Of a DNA stretch of 64,000 nucleotides, positions 35,722 through 47,506 are shown in pieces. Origin of the DNA: Sclerotiophoma versabilis. Lineage: Eukaryota > Ascomycota > Dothideomycetes > Pleosporales > Didymellaceae. A program made the translations under genes and the position numbers. A model generated the notes under the pieces. It searched no databases. It had not been told where the DNA came from and was given only the letters and a program-made list of their open reading frames with translations. Each line of letters opens with the position of its first letter. The first letter of the stretch is position 1. The stretch covers positions 806,001-870,000 of the forward strand of contig JAAROD010000004.1 of assembly GCA_012274445.1 (NCBI GenBank), given 5' to 3'.

Positions 35722-36804
35722 TTAGTCGCTATCTGCATCCGGATTGGCGATGAAAAGACGTGTGTTGCTCATTGTCGTTGTCCGCTCGTCCACACTGCCC
35801 TTTCGCATCAAATCAGAATTCTTAGTGACCTCTAGCTTCGGCAGTGACTTCATTGGAGCCACGGCGCCGAAGTTGCGCTCCTCGCTACTTCCGCTGCCGG
35901 TGGACAGATTCGTCTTTGTCTTCTCAACAAAGTACTCATTGCCCTCGTACTTCTGGTTGGGGGTAGGCTCCTCGACGAGGTCTCCCAGTTCTTCTGATGA
36001 TGGATTCTGCGGGGGTGTGGAACTGGAAGAGATGCGGCCGGCAGGATTGGCGTAGGAGATGCGGCGGCCTGAGCCCAGCGAGCTGCGACCGGAGCCAGTG
36101 CGGTGGTGGTACTGTCCTCCAACCGAGCCATTGTCGTCATCGTCGCCCTCGTCTACCTCAGAGGCACTCAGGCGCATTGGGACGCCAGTGCCGGTGTAGG
36201 TGGTGGGCGCATACAAGGTTGCCTTGGGGGCGCCGTGATGGCGCACCTTGGATCGCACGCCGGCGGCCATGCTCGAGCTGCCCGAGGGACCGCGGGCAGG
36301 GGCGTTCTTGCCGCCAGCGACTTCCATGTTGGCTCGCATCCGCGCCTGGCGCTGCTGGGCCTGGATGCGCGGGTCCTCGTACTGAGCCCGGTCGCACCAG
36401 ACGGTGGCCTTCTGCTTCCGCATGAGGGCGACATACGAGGTCGGCGAGGTGCCGGAGCGGGTGGACGAGGAGCGGCGGAGGGCCCCGCTGTTGGAGCGGT
36501 TCGGAGTGCCGGTGGTCGAGCTGGTGGACGAGGTGGGGGTGCGGCGCAGAGAGCTCTGGTACTGCGAGGGATACTGGGGGTATTGCGAGTTCATGGTGGG
36601 CGGAGTGGGCGAGGGAGCGACGGGAAAGACGCCCGAGGAGGTTGTGCGTGTGCGGGAGTGGCCCATCTGTGCGTCGCTGTACTGGCCGGGCGGCGGTCGC
36701 ACGGCAATGCCAGGGTTTGCTATGGGCTTGCGGCGGACGGGCAGTGGCATTGCACCACCGTAGGACGGAACCTGCGAGGGCGGTGCCATTACAGCGGCCT
36801 GCAT
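35722..36804 (-). CDS. Conserved-looking low-complexity protein, unknown function
   Basis: Function unknown. From the ATG at 36804 (MQAAVMAPPSQVPSYGG) it is 360 aa; the frame stays open upstream without a better ATG. The N-terminal third is Pro/Ser/Tyr-rich. A dense charged block around residues 130-160 is the most folded-looking part (SYVALMRKQKATVWCDRAQY, then EDPRIQAQQRQARMRANMEV). It is followed by a Gly/Ser-rich stretch, an acidic run (DEGDDDDNGS) and a C-terminal region with many Ser/Thr (ending LFIANPDADSD). No signal peptide or membrane segment is seen. The central block resembles a segment I associate with uncharacterised filamentous-fungal proteins, but I cannot name the family. GC-rich codon use is typical of a real gene. 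Confidence 0.7.
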   Translation of the reverse strand: MQAAVMAPPSQVPSYGGAMPLPVRRKPIANPGIAVRPPPGQYSDAQMGHSRTRTTSSGVFPVAPSPTPPTMNSQYPQYPSQYQSSLRRTPTSSTSSTTGTPNRSNSGALRRSSSTRSGTSPTSYVALMRKQKATVWCDRAQYEDPRIQAQQRQARMRANMEVAGGKNAPARGPSGSSSMAAGVRSKVRHHGAPKATLYAPTTYTGTGVPMRLSASEVDEGDDDDNGSVGGQYHHRTGSGRSSLGSGRRISYANPAGRISSSSTPPQNPSSEELGDLVEEPTPNQKYEGNEYFVEKTKTNLSTGSGSSEERNFGAVAPMKSLPKLEVTKNSDLMRKGSVDERTTTMSNTRLFIANPDADSD

Positions 36805-39725
36805 GTTTGCGCTCCTCGCTTGACCGTCACGGGCGCTGAAACACGGATCGACGCGGCCCTGACGTTGTGGCAGGCGCGTCAGGACAGAAACGGCAGTCGC
36901 AGTGAATGGCACTGGCAGTCGCAGCACAGGAACTACCAGAGCCCACGGAGCGGCTCTGTATGTTTATGTACTGGCAGTGGTGATAGGCCGTGTGCCACTT
37001 GGCGCCCCGCTTGCGTGCGTGCGTTCGTTCGCTGCAGCCCTGCAGAATTCCGGATGCACCGACTTCCAGCCGCTTCCGGCGATGGCCTGATGCGCCGAGA
37101 GGAATTGGGGATTGGTGATGCTGAGGGGGTGAGTGTTCAGGCCTGTCAGCACAGAACCTTCGAGCAGCGGGAGAGTTTCTGCGACCTGTGGGCGGCTGTT
37201 GCGGGCTGCCGTGAATGGCGGGTGCTAGCTGGCCTAATGTATCAGGAAGGAAAGGGCCTCTCTGGTTGTGCTACAGCGCTAGGGAAAGCTTCTATCGAGG
37301 GCTAAAGAAAGAATTGTCAGTTGCGGACACGACCCTTTTTGAGCAGCCCAGCTGACGCCTGCGTTGTTCGAGCATAGTGCCAAAGAGGCCAGGACAACGT
37401 GGGCACAGCGTGCAGCATGGAGAGGCATGGCGCGAGAGCTGACTTACTCTGCCGTCTTGCGTCCAATCCGATGTAACAGCGGGCGCACAACCTCATTCAG
37501 CGCCCTAGGGCCAAGGCAGTGTACGCGAAATGAGTTTAGGAGAGGATGTAGCCGGCTATGTCAGCGGCAGTGAGGGCATGTAGCTGCTATATGCAACAGT
37601 TGAGTCTGCCAATCCGCCCCAGACGCGGACGCCCGAAAGTTCTTGTACGCTCTCCCGTGCTTGCCGTACCTCTCGATGGCGCTAGGACCTGAGTCTTGAC
37701 CCATTCTTCGACGGCCCACTCGCCATGACGAAATGCTATGAACTGCTCCGACGGCGTGCTCGACGATACGGTAGCTCAGCGCTTCTGACATGAGCCGACC
37801 CCTGCCATGTCCATAGCATCCTCAACTAACGCCTGCAAAACTTGGAATCTGCAAGACATGAATGAGCTCCAAACAACCGCATGGCGGACTCGCCTGCGAA
37901 TCCGGCTTGCAGCTATGGCTCGGCAGAGGTGACCGTGGTCGTGCTCCTTGCCCGCTGCATTTGCTGCACTCGCTGCACTCGCTCTCTGCGCTCAAAGATC
38001 CCGCTGGCTCGGCGTCCAATCACCACCGACTGTGGCGCCCAGCGTGTCAGTGTGCGCGGGCGCTGAGTGAACGATCCATTCTTCTGCATCGGGTACATCG
38101 CGAGTGCTACGTTCGACAGATCGCTTGTGTGTTGCCTTGTGTCTCTGATCCATTACTGCATTGCAACCGCCAGCTGTTTAGTCACGACATTATGACCTCA
38201 GGCATTGTTCGAAATGCCTCACTAGGCATCGCAGATCGCGATGCTTGAGGCTCAGTGCTTAGTGCCCTAGTTTTTGGGCAACCTCACAACAAGCCCTCCC
38301 CCTCATTGCGGTGTTGGCCAAGTTTGAGATATGCGATCCAGCTTGCAAAAGAGCCACTGCTGCACCCAGGGCGCCTTGGCGCTTGCTCGTTTTGTGGCTT
38401 CACACTTGTTGAACGTGATGTGCCGCTTGCCATTCCTTGATGATGAGCCGCTACGACCTCCAGAGTGGGGTTGGTCTATATGCAAGCTCATGCAGCCACG
38501 CAGAGTATCCCACTTGATCTCTGGCTCCCCCGCTTGTCAACGAACAGGCCGAGCAAATCCACCATAATCACGGTGCTCGCTCTAGTTTTCGTTGAGAGAC
38601 GTTTGACGAGCGGAGCGCACAACAGAATTGCTGTTCATCGCCGAGATTGAATATTGTACACAGCCACCTCCCTGCAGTAGTTCGGATTGCTCGCCATCAT
38701 AATTGTGGAGTTGCCAGAAAATACATAAAATTGGACATGTGGCGTAGCATCCCAGAGCAACATCGTCCGCCACAGGGACCCTGAAAGGCTGAACACGGTA
38801 AGCAGATGCTGATCTCTACCTGTTGTGTTCGGAAGAGGCTTGCTGTAACCCCACGTATTCGGCAGTTTATTTTTGCGACAACGCGGAGAAATATTTGTAG
38901 AAATTCAATGAATTGGACACGTTAGTTGCAGCAGTTTGAGATCTGATGCTGGTGAGCATACGCGTGTTGCATTGACCGAGAAAACCTCCGGTCAGACGAA
39001 ATTGGTGTCGCTGAAGCCTCCATCGGTGAAATACTCATCGTGGCGTCGACAAGCGGAATAATTAATGATTTGCTTTCGGTTGATGCCGACTGCCAGAAGA
39101 CTATCGAGCGGTGATATCTCCGCACCGGCCGCTTGGAGACGAGGAGAGGGGAAAGCACGACATTAGCCATGGTGTTGATGCTTGCCCGCCTCATTTAGTC
39201 CATCACTATTGATGTCGTGATACGTGTGATCCGGCGCAAACACCAGGTTTAGTGGAAATGCACCTGCATCGTGCGACAACGACAGGCCACGACTTGAGCT
39301 TCTCTTATCGTGGACTGCCTTTTTCGGTTGTTAGTTCGAGCGGCATCCCCACGATCCGTTCTCGCTACAGTCCGTGAGTGCTAGCGTGCGATAGTAGCAA
39401 ATGAATTGTCCCGCTGCCAGATGTCTCAGCGTCGCCGATCAGTTGACCTTGCTTTTCGCTACACGCTTGACGGAGTGATGGTAGGCTTTCCGAGGAGCTG
39501 TCGCACAGCGGGCCGCCTCTCTGTGTGGTTGCACATGGCTTATGCATGCATTGGTCGGTATGCCGAATATCGGTGGGTAAGCAGAATGTGATGTGTTGTA
39601 GCCTTGATATTTGTGAGCGTGACAAAGGATTTGTTTATGTTGACGAGTTATCATCTGAGCTGAGCCCACCTGATTGATCTTTTCCAGCACTGAACTGATA
39701 CGTACATTGCCGAGTGACTTGACCC
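36805..39725. other. 2.9-kb gene-poor stretch
   Basis: Promoter side of the gene ending at 35722, then no recognised gene. A small CTGCACTCG-type repeat lies near 37,968. Open frames are short, have no ATG context and no family resemblance. Confidence 0.4.
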
Positions 39726-40532
39726 TTAGTATACGAAAGGAATCAGGCGATATGGTGTCTGCTGCTTGAACTTCTCCCAAGCCTTGCCATATCTCTTCTC
39801 ACAATACTCGTTGAGGATGGGAATCGCTCGCGTCGAAAAGTCGATCGCAAAGAACGCACCAACAAGCGCACCTAAAGCCCAGCCACCCCCAGCTAACGCG
39901 TAGCCTGCTCTCCAGATCGTGTAACCCCCATAATTGATGTGTCGAGCATAATGCCAGAGACCTCCGGTGTAGGCCTTGCCCTTGTTCTTTGGGTCTGCCT
40001 TGAAGCGCTTGCGTTGGATCTCAGCCACAAGCTCGGTGAGAATGCCGACAGTATACAATGCTCCACCCACCATGAGAGACGGTTGAGGGAAATCACTCTC
40101 TTTCGAGGCTGATGTTGCGCTGAGAAGAAAAGCATAGCTGCTGATACTGTTGAAGAAGGCGTTGAACAGGCCGACCCCGATAGCAGGCATAACAGGCATA
40201 GGCTCGCCAGATAACAGCGTCACCCAGATATTTTGTTTGATAGCACTTCCAATGGACATCCCAAGTAACACAAGCCTGTATGGCGAGAGACCTAGATTAT
40301 CAATGGCAGCGATGCCTGTGTGCACCGGAAGTCCCGGAGGAAGTGTTCGAAGCCCAAGACGGTGCAGAATTGGCGTGCCGATTCCGTGAGCGAGGATACC
40401 ATACTGAAGTGCCGGCTCAATTGCGCGAAGCAAGAAGAAGGTTGCTTTGCCAGCGGGTGTTGGAGTGTAGTCACCTCGGGATATTAGGTCCCGCTTCTTG
40501 GAAGCCTGTGAGCGAGGGTCGTTGTGGCTCAT
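39726..40532 (-). CDS. DUF1295 / steroid 5-alpha-reductase-like membrane protein
   Basis: Single-exon product of 268 aa from the ATG at 40532 (MSHNDPRSQASKKRD); the frame is open upstream only from a TTG. Five or six membrane segments are visible, for example LVLLGMSIGSAIKQNIWVTLL, AIGVGLFNAFFNSISSYAFLL and LGALVGAFFAIDFSTRAIPI. The C-terminal signature GGLWHYARHINYGGYTIWR, followed by EKRYGKAWEKFKQQTPYRLIPFVY-type sequence, matches the C-terminal domain of DUF1295 and 5-alpha-reductase/ICMT-like proteins. Members are mostly NADPH-dependent reductases or methyltransferases of lipids or prenylated substrates, located in the ER. The substrate here cannot be told from sequence. It lies head-to-head with the DNA ligase gene across ~840 nt. 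Confidence 0.8.
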   Translation of the reverse strand: MSHNDPRSQASKKRDLISRGDYTPTPAGKATFFLLRAIEPALQYGILAHGIGTPILHRLGLRTLPPGLPVHTGIAAIDNLGLSPYRLVLLGMSIGSAIKQNIWVTLLSGEPMPVMPAIGVGLFNAFFNSISSYAFLLSATSASKESDFPQPSLMVGGALYTVGILTELVAEIQRKRFKADPKNKGKAYTGGLWHYARHINYGGYTIWRAGYALAGGGWALGALVGAFFAIDFSTRAIPILNEYCEKRYGKAWEKFKQQTPYRLIPFVY

Positions 40533-41375
40533 CGTGCTGTTCGGAGTCAGTCCGACAAGTGCCAACAGAAGTCGTCAGTGGTACGCATGACCTACCGTAA
40601 CCACAATTGAAAAGACGCGTGAGGTTGATAGCGCTTAGGATTGCGAGCGTGAGACGAGGCGCATCGATCGTGTTTCAGGGTCTAGGTGACGTCAGGAAGG
40701 CCTACATCCTGATACTGCAAACTTGTGGCCGGGCAACATCCATGCATAAAGCGTACAATCTATAACAATAATCTCTGCTGAAGTAACATCTCATCAATTG
40801 CTATGTTCCCGAAGTAAACAAGAGCACAGGTTCGTCAATCACGCTTACAATCACCTCTTCAAGATTAGCGCAAGCGCGTGATCTCGTGATCTTCCACCCT
40901 AGCGCGTTTTTCTCTGATCAATTGGGCGAGCACCCCACCAATTCTCTTTCACATCACACATAGAGTGCGCCCACGCGCTGTGGGCCTTGACTTTTCCTGA
41001 TAGTCTGTCCATTCGTATTATCTGGGACCCTGCTTCTGTGATTGAATCTGTTTTACAATCACAGAACCAATACTACTACGAGTTAATACAAAAGCAGTCC
41101 AGTCTAGTACTGCTATGTTGGGGATACGGAGGAGTTGGACGCACGGTTCGAGCGATCTTCTGACGTCGCCAAAGTTGTTGCAAAGCAGGAAGAGAGCCTG
41201 ACCTTGGAAGCCAAACCCAGTCATCGATTAAGGGAGTCTTAGAATATTCTGCTGAATGCGTGCTGCGAGGAGAAACTGAGCAGCTCCTGCCCTCGCGGCG
41301 CGTTCGCGAAGTCCACACTGGCCCGACCGCGTTCGATCACCCCGAACTCTAATTTCAACAACCATACATCAACAC
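40533..41375. other. Divergent promoter region, 0.84 kb
   Basis: Between the leftward DUF1295 gene and the rightward DNA ligase gene. No further gene is seen. Confidence 0.4.
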
Positions 41376-44048
41376 ATGTTTCTAATGACCATTACTTTCA
41401 ATGCGATATGCAGTCTTCTGCAAAGCACAGAGAATATCGCTACTCGTCGACCACGCCTGTCACCAAAGGAAGAGAAGGAGAGTGCTTGTCAGATTATCTC
41501 AAACTGGTTCGACAATCACAGGCGTGTACTAGATGATCGAAACACTGATGGAAGTGCTGTTCTGTCCACGCTATTCCCTCACCGTAGGAAAGACCGAGTA
41601 TACGGACTTCAGACACCCCTACTAGCGAGGAAGCTCATAAAGCTCCTCAACTTCAACCATGGCCAAAGAGTTTTGTTCGATGGATGGAAGACAGGGAAAT
41701 GCGGAGACTTGGGTGTGTACATCGAACGAGCGATGAAACCCTGGGACGGCACCTTCTCTTCCAAGTATCCTGTCTCCGTCGGGAGAGTTGACAGGCTACT
41801 GACGCAGCTCGCGGCCAAGTACAGATTCTCTGATGTAGCCATTCGGTTGCAACGAGATTGGCATGTAGAGACAGATGAAGAGCTCAAGGACGTTCTGGTT
41901 CGACTAGAGTCGTGGGAAGCGAAGTGGCTTGTCCGTCTTGTACTGCGAGATTACTGCACCATCACGCTGGAGGAGCACTGTGTATTCAAGCAGTACCATT
42001 TTTTGTTACCAGATCTTCTGATGTTTCAGAATGACTTCGATGCTGTCTTTGGCATGCTGCGAGGGGAGCTGAGCTGTTACCCTGCTGTGCCTAGGAATTT
42101 GGAGGAGGAGTCGATGCGGATCGAAGCGGCGCAGAATCTAAAACCAGTGGTCGGAGTCAAAGTCGGACGTCCGACTTTCAAGAAAGCGTGGTCGTTCAAA
42201 CACTGTTTTCAGATGGTCGGCAGTCATGCTTGGGCAGCCGAAAACAAATACGATGGAGAGTATTGCGAAATCCATGTCGACTTGACGAATGTGCACCAGG
42301 ATATCAAGATATTCTCGAAGAACGGCAAAGACGCGACCGCAGACCGCGAATCACTCCACACAACCATCCGAGAAGCCCTGCGTGTTGGTCGCCCGGACTG
42401 TACTTTCAAGTCCAAGTGTATCGTATTGGGTGAGATGGTTCTCTACAGCGACAAAGAGAAGAAGATCATGCCATTCTCCAAAATTCGAAAGCACGTCTCG
42501 CGCTCCGGTTCGTTCATAGGCGCCCTGCAGGATTCGCTGCCTCACGAGTGGGAGCATCTAATGATTGTCTTCTTCGACGTTCTAGTGCTGGATAATGAGG
42601 CAGTCCTGCGTCATTGCCTACAAGAACGCCGTAACCTGCTGAGAGATCTGGTCCAGGTCAAACCCGGTCGATCGATGCGCTCGGAATGGTCCCTGCTCGA
42701 TTTTAAGACAGGGGACGGTATCAATGACCTCAAGGAGGTGTTCGCCCGAAATCTTGCTAACCGCCAAGAAGGGCTTGTATTGAAACCACTTCATGCGTCT
42801 TACTTCCCTTTATCCTATGAACAGGGGTATCAAAAACCAGGATACTTCATCAAGCTCAAGAAGGATTATTTGGGCGATCTGGGCGGAGAACGCGATCTGG
42901 GTGATTTTGCAGTCATCGGTGCAAGCTTTGATGCGCAAGTTGCGTCGAAGTCAGACTTGAAACCCCTACATTGGACGCATTTCCATCTTGGATGTTGTAC
43001 AAACAAGGTTGCAGTGCAACGATCAGGCGCAAAACCTGTCTTCAAGGTCGTTGCTACTGTGAGCCTAGACCGGTGTATACCGAAGCCAGATCTCAAATAC
43101 CTCAACATCCATGGCTATATACGGCAAGCAAACCTACATGAGGACGGTCAAACAGACAACTTCGGTGTTGTGCACTCCAGAGGGTATGACCGCCGCATGA
43201 CAACCGCTTTCAGAAAACCATTTGTCGCAGAGATCCTAGGAGGCGGCTTTGAGAAGCTCCAGAATGAGACCTTCGAAATGTTGCGCCATCCCCGAGTCAA
43301 GAAGTTACACAACGATCGGACGTGGGAGGATTGCTTGACCCTTGATGAACTTGGAATGATGGCTGAGCAGAAGTGGGATGTCCCAGATTCAGACAAGCTC
43401 GACGGGCATGCTAAAAATGTCGTGTTGCTGGTGTCTAAGTATGTGAGAGAGTCGCAAACAACCTCTTTGACGTATAACACAACGCAGGACGCAACACAGA
43501 TAACTCTTCGCAGATCAGAAGCTTCGTCAAGCCCGACGCCTTCAGATGCTGTCATACTTGAGACACAGCAGCTAGCGCTGAACACATACACAACCAGTTC
43601 GTCAACCACAGACTACTCAGGCAGCACACAAGGCGCTGGTACCCGGGCCTCACGACAGGTCCGCATTCTCGTTCGTGAAGACACTGCTGAACGCCTTGCT
43701 CTTGCAACACCGCTCAAGCCACCACCGTCCGCGCCACCACTGGCATCACCGGTACTGCTGGCGCCATCGTCAACAGCACCACTACCAAAGCCACACCGAA
43801 AGCCTACACCGTTGCGCCTTGGACCGTCTTCAACTGCACCGGAATCAGCAGCAAGCAAAAAACGCAACCTTGGCCATGTTGTAGACTTTGTTAGCCCACC
43901 TGCCGCCAGGAGGCGCGTCAAGGATCGAAGAATTTTGAAGGACTTTGGTACCAGTGGGACAAGGAACCTGGGTGTGTTTGACTATGATTCACAAGAAGGA
44001 ACCATCCACATATACGCAAAAGAAGGACTAAAAGTCCATGTCCATTAG
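41376..44048 (+). CDS. ATP-dependent DNA ligase lacking BRCT domains
   Basis: Seals DNA nicks through an AMP-lysine intermediate. The single-exon product is 890 aa. The N-terminal region (~30-260) resembles the DNA-binding domain of ligase IV-type enzymes (GSAVLSTLFPHRRKDRVYGL). The adenylation domain holds motif I, ENKYDGE, with catalytic Lys291, and LGEMVLYSD. Further motifs are EGLVLKP (IV) and FIKLKKDY (V). An OB-fold region follows (~500-650). The C-terminal ~190 residues are Thr/Ser/Pro-rich (APPLASPVLLAPSSTAPLPK) with no BRCT repeat, so this is not canonical Lig4. It may be a fungal paralog used in an alternative repair route. The ATG at 41376 is the first in frame (MFLMTITFNAICS); an upstream exon is possible. 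It is divergent from its left neighbour. Confidence 0.85.
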   Translation: MFLMTITFNAICSLLQSTENIATRRPRLSPKEEKESACQIISNWFDNHRRVLDDRNTDGSAVLSTLFPHRRKDRVYGLQTPLLARKLIKLLNFNHGQRVLFDGWKTGKCGDLGVYIERAMKPWDGTFSSKYPVSVGRVDRLLTQLAAKYRFSDVAIRLQRDWHVETDEELKDVLVRLESWEAKWLVRLVLRDYCTITLEEHCVFKQYHFLLPDLLMFQNDFDAVFGMLRGELSCYPAVPRNLEEESMRIEAAQNLKPVVGVKVGRPTFKKAWSFKHCFQMVGSHAWAAENKYDGEYCEIHVDLTNVHQDIKIFSKNGKDATADRESLHTTIREALRVGRPDCTFKSKCIVLGEMVLYSDKEKKIMPFSKIRKHVSRSGSFIGALQDSLPHEWEHLMIVFFDVLVLDNEAVLRHCLQERRNLLRDLVQVKPGRSMRSEWSLLDFKTGDGINDLKEVFARNLANRQEGLVLKPLHASYFPLSYEQGYQKPGYFIKLKKDYLGDLGGERDLGDFAVIGASFDAQVASKSDLKPLHWTHFHLGCCTNKVAVQRSGAKPVFKVVATVSLDRCIPKPDLKYLNIHGYIRQANLHEDGQTDNFGVVHSRGYDRRMTTAFRKPFVAEILGGGFEKLQNETFEMLRHPRVKKLHNDRTWEDCLTLDELGMMAEQKWDVPDSDKLDGHAKNVVLLVSKYVRESQTTSLTYNTTQDATQITLRRSEASSSPTPSDAVILETQQLALNTYTTSSSTTDYSGSTQGAGTRASRQVRILVREDTAERLALATPLKPPPSAPPLASPVLLAPSSTAPLPKPHRKPTPLRLGPSSTAPESAASKKRNLGHVVDFVSPPAARRRVKDRRILKDFGTSGTRNLGVFDYDSQEGTIHIYAKEGLKVHVH

Positions 44049-44944
44049 AGCCCGACCAGTGAGAATAGGAAAGGAAAGGAGTAGAATAATTGATGAGAAG
44101 AACTCCGTTTCAAACCTTGTCTTGGCATTAATTCCTGTCTTGCCAGATAACGAACACCTAGTAATTGACGGCATGCCAGTGCAAGCGTTTTAAATACGAT
44201 TTTCTTCATTCCAAAATACTTACTGCATATTCGGCATTTCACTGTGTATTTGTCATCCGCAGTTCCTCAATCAAGACCTGCGGCAATGACTTTGTACATA
44301 ACCTCGCCTCGCTCGATGTCCATCCGCACCGCGGAATAGCGTCCAGGTCCACGTAGTAGCTCAATTTGATGTTGTCAGGATAAGTCCGGGCTGGGGCTGT
44401 ACACGACAGTTTGGACAAGTCGTATCTTCTACTCAAGGTTACACTTCACTCCCCACGCACTTGACACTTGCTTTCACAGCCCGCATTATCCGGTAGTGAG
44501 TTCTGGTGAGTCCGGTGTGTCTTGCAGACAACAAGGATTGTTTGGGAACGACGAGGTGGAGAGAAAAGAAATGACAAGAGAATACACTAACAACATACCA
44601 AACAAAACAAACAACCAAGACTGGTGTTGAAAATGCAGCTAATCACAGATTAAGGGTCGCGGTGTACGGTGCGGGTGGCAGGAACTAGTCTCTTGTGCAG
44701 AACAGTGTAGAACAGTGCAACTCGATCCGTCTCTCCGTGGAGCGGCTGTGGGAAGTGCCTAGTCTGAGGCTGAGCTCGGTGGTGGATCGTCGTGATAATC
44801 ATTGGAAGAAAGTGGGAAATAAGAAGGAATAGGGAGGTGGATAGCTAGAGGTTGACTTTGCAACACATGAGATAGTTATTGAGAGATGGTCATATCAACT
44901 TGATTTGTTGAGGCTTTTGCGTTTTGATGGAGTCTATATAGCGC
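44049..44944. other. Convergent intergenic region
   Basis: Between the 3' ends of the DNA ligase (+) and GluRS (-) genes. No gene or RNA is recognised. Confidence 0.45.
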
Positions 44945-46936
44945 TTATTTCGATTTGCCAGTGGGGATCTGGAAGGCCTGGATTGGCTGTCCATGGGCAA
45001 ATGCCTTGTCGATGCGGAAGAAGCCCTTGCGGTCGAACTGGATAATGTCGTCCACCTTCAACTCAGCGGCGTTGCAGTCCGCAACAGCCTTGACCCTAGT
45101 CTCCGTCTCCTTGTTCAAGAAGTCCTCGAGCGTGTCCTCAGGCTCGAGCTTGTCCTTGGAGATGAGGTAGTCAAAGTCAACAAGCTCGATGGGAATGAGC
45201 TCCTGATCCTTAGACAACCAAGTGACCTTCTTCGAGGTCTTCTTGACGTCACCCTGCAGATGCAGCTCGAGCTCGAGGCCGGTAACGGTCTTGAAGCCGT
45301 CCTTGGAGAGGGGGTTGATGGAGTGCGAGATCTTGCGGACAATGGCGTTGCCCCAGTTCATCAGCGTGATCTCCTCGTCTTGAGCGAAGGACTGAGCGTC
45401 AGCCTGCTCCATGATGATGTCCTTGCTGAAGACGACCTTCTTGGTGCCGAGGTCGTACTTGGCGTGCTTGGGCTTGTCTTCGGTAATGACGCCCTCGCGC
45501 GCACCGACGACGGTGACGGGGACCCTGGCATCCTCATCGATGGCGATGTAGCGCGCGGCGGTGGGCTCAACGTGCTTCTTGTTGGTGGCCCAGAACGAAT
45601 ACCAGTCGAGGTTGACGATGTTCTTGGAAGGACCTTGCTTCAAGATGAATTCCTGAAGAGCAGGAATGACGGCACCTCGGCGGCGTACACCGCGAACGGT
45701 GGGCATGCGCGGGTCGTCCCAGCCCCAGACGTAGCCAGCATCGACAATCTTGGTCAGCTTGCGCTTGGACAAGACAGTGCGGACGAAATTTAAGCGAGCG
45801 AAACCCCAGTTGTGGACCTTGCGGAGCTTGAGCTCGGTGATGAACCATTGGTACTGAGCATCACGGTCGTTGTATTCAGTGGTACGGAGAGCGTGCGTTA
45901 CGCCCTCGACCGAGTCGACGATGGGGCAGCAGAAGTCGTAGGTAGGGTACATCTTCCACTTGGAGCCGGTGCGGTGGTGGTCCTCGGGGTTGCATCGGTA
46001 GATGACGGGGTCGCGCATGGCCTTGTTCGGGTTGTCAACCGACATCTTCGCGCGAATGCACCACCTTGTGCCCTCCTCGGTTCCCTTCTTCATCTCCTCG
46101 AATCTGGCCAAGGTCTCCTCAGGGCTCATGTTGCGGCGCTCGCTGGCAATGCCGTCCATGCGCTCGGCGCGCATCTTCTCCTGCGCAGTGTCGTCTGCGT
46201 AGGCCAGGCCATCTTTGATCATCTGAACAGCCCTCTCGTAGAGCTCGTCGAAGTAGTCACTGGTGTAGGAGACCTGATCCGGCTTGACGCCGAGGAGAGC
46301 GCAGTCCTCGACAATCGAGTCCTGGAACTCCTCCTTCTCCTTGCTGGGGTTTGTGTCGTCGAATCGGAGGATGAGCTTGCCCTTGTATTTGGTGTGGGCG
46401 AAGTAGTCATTCAGCAGGGCAGCCTTAGCGTGTCCAATGTGCAGGTAGCCTCTGCGCAGGGTTAGTAACAACATTCAACGAACAAAGCGAACAAGTGCCT
46501 GTTGAAGGCACACATGGAGCACTCACGAAGGCTCGGGCGGGAAACGCGTGACAATCCCTGTCCCATCGCCAACATCCTGTAGGCCAATGTCGTAGTTGGC
46601 GTCGTCATTCGCGCCCTCCTTCTTGCTCCTGCCACCCTTGGTGGCCTCCTTTGGCCTCTCAGCCAGCACGACAGACTGGGGGTAGGCCTCCTCGATGTAC
46701 CGGAACCATCTGCACAGGTTGGGCATCAGGTTCTGCTTCACGAAGGCGTGTGCGACGCGGTTCTCGCGCAGCGTCTTCCAGACGGTGGTGTCGGCATCGG
46801 TGAGGGTGTAGCCAACAATGTGCGAGCGGAGGGTGAGGTGGGCGTCGAGCTCCTGAAGGCTAGGCTCAATGGCCTTGAGGTTGAGGGGCTTGAGAGCCTC
46901 CGCGCGTGTTTGCCACTCAGCGATCTGGGCGTCCAT
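44945..46936 (-). CDS. GUS1: Cytosolic glutamyl-tRNA synthetase
   Basis: Charges tRNA-Glu in the cytosol. Two exons, 46936..46527 and 46451..44945, are joined by a 75-nt intron (GTGAGT..CGCAG), giving 638 aa. Exon 1 encodes a GST-C-like helical domain (LTLRSHIVGYTLTDADTTVW), a Lys-rich linker and the start of the catalytic core; the splice restores FPPEPSGYLHIGHAKAAL, with the class I HIGH motif at ~141. The second signature is VLSKRKL, in the KMSKS position. The non-discriminating-type anticodon-binding beta-barrels follow in the C-terminal half (GLELELHLQGDVKKTSKKVT). It is shorter than yeast Gus1 (708 aa) because the extreme N-terminal GST-N-like part is missing. The frame upstream of the ATG has a stop, so either the protein starts here or an upstream exon was missed. 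Confidence 0.93.
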
Positions 46937-47506
46937 GTTGGCTTCGTGTGGAGGTGTTCAAGGTAGTCGAGTGCGGCGGAAAAGTTAACGTTAGGTGGGA
47001 TGATGAGTGTTTGGCGGGGCTGGTCCTTATCGATAGGAACGCACGACGACTCATTGTCAAGGCACCCGACAGCGATCGACAAATGCAACAACCGCCACCA
47101 CTGACTCTGGAGTAGTTCAGTATTGATCAAACGAGATAAAAGTATCTCTAAACCGTCACATTACCACCAGCTCTCAGCCATTGGTGCAAGGTTCAAAGAC
47201 TTGATCAACGAACGATACAGCTCAGCCATCACAGGGCAAGAGAAACCATCACCAACTCAGGAGAAATCCAGTATTTCAATGCTTGACTTCATTCATCGTA
47301 TCCTACACTACCCCAAACCAGACCAACACCGGCTATGCAATGCTATTCTCGAGTCATGCAACGCTCATCCAATGCCGAACCATTATAAACAATAAGTATA
47401 TCCAGAACTTTTGGATCAAGAAAGAAACATCCACTCATACACCATCTCATCATCACAATAGGTCCCATAGTCATTCAAATCCCCATCACCCCTCGCTGTC
47501 TGCCTC
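46937..47506. other. GluRS promoter and Cyk3 3' flank
   Basis: Spacer between two leftward genes. A possible further 5' exon of GluRS could lie at 46,940-47,130, but I found no splice pair that keeps the frame. Confidence 0.4.

Noticed and set aside
36103..37305. 400-codon + strand open frame
   Set aside because: Antisense to the 360-aa hypothetical gene; Gly/Arg-rich product typical of a shadow frame in GC-rich coding DNA.
46937..47130. Extra 5' exon for GluRS
   Set aside because: The open frame there is out of phase, and no GT..AG pair restores it; left as a possibility only.
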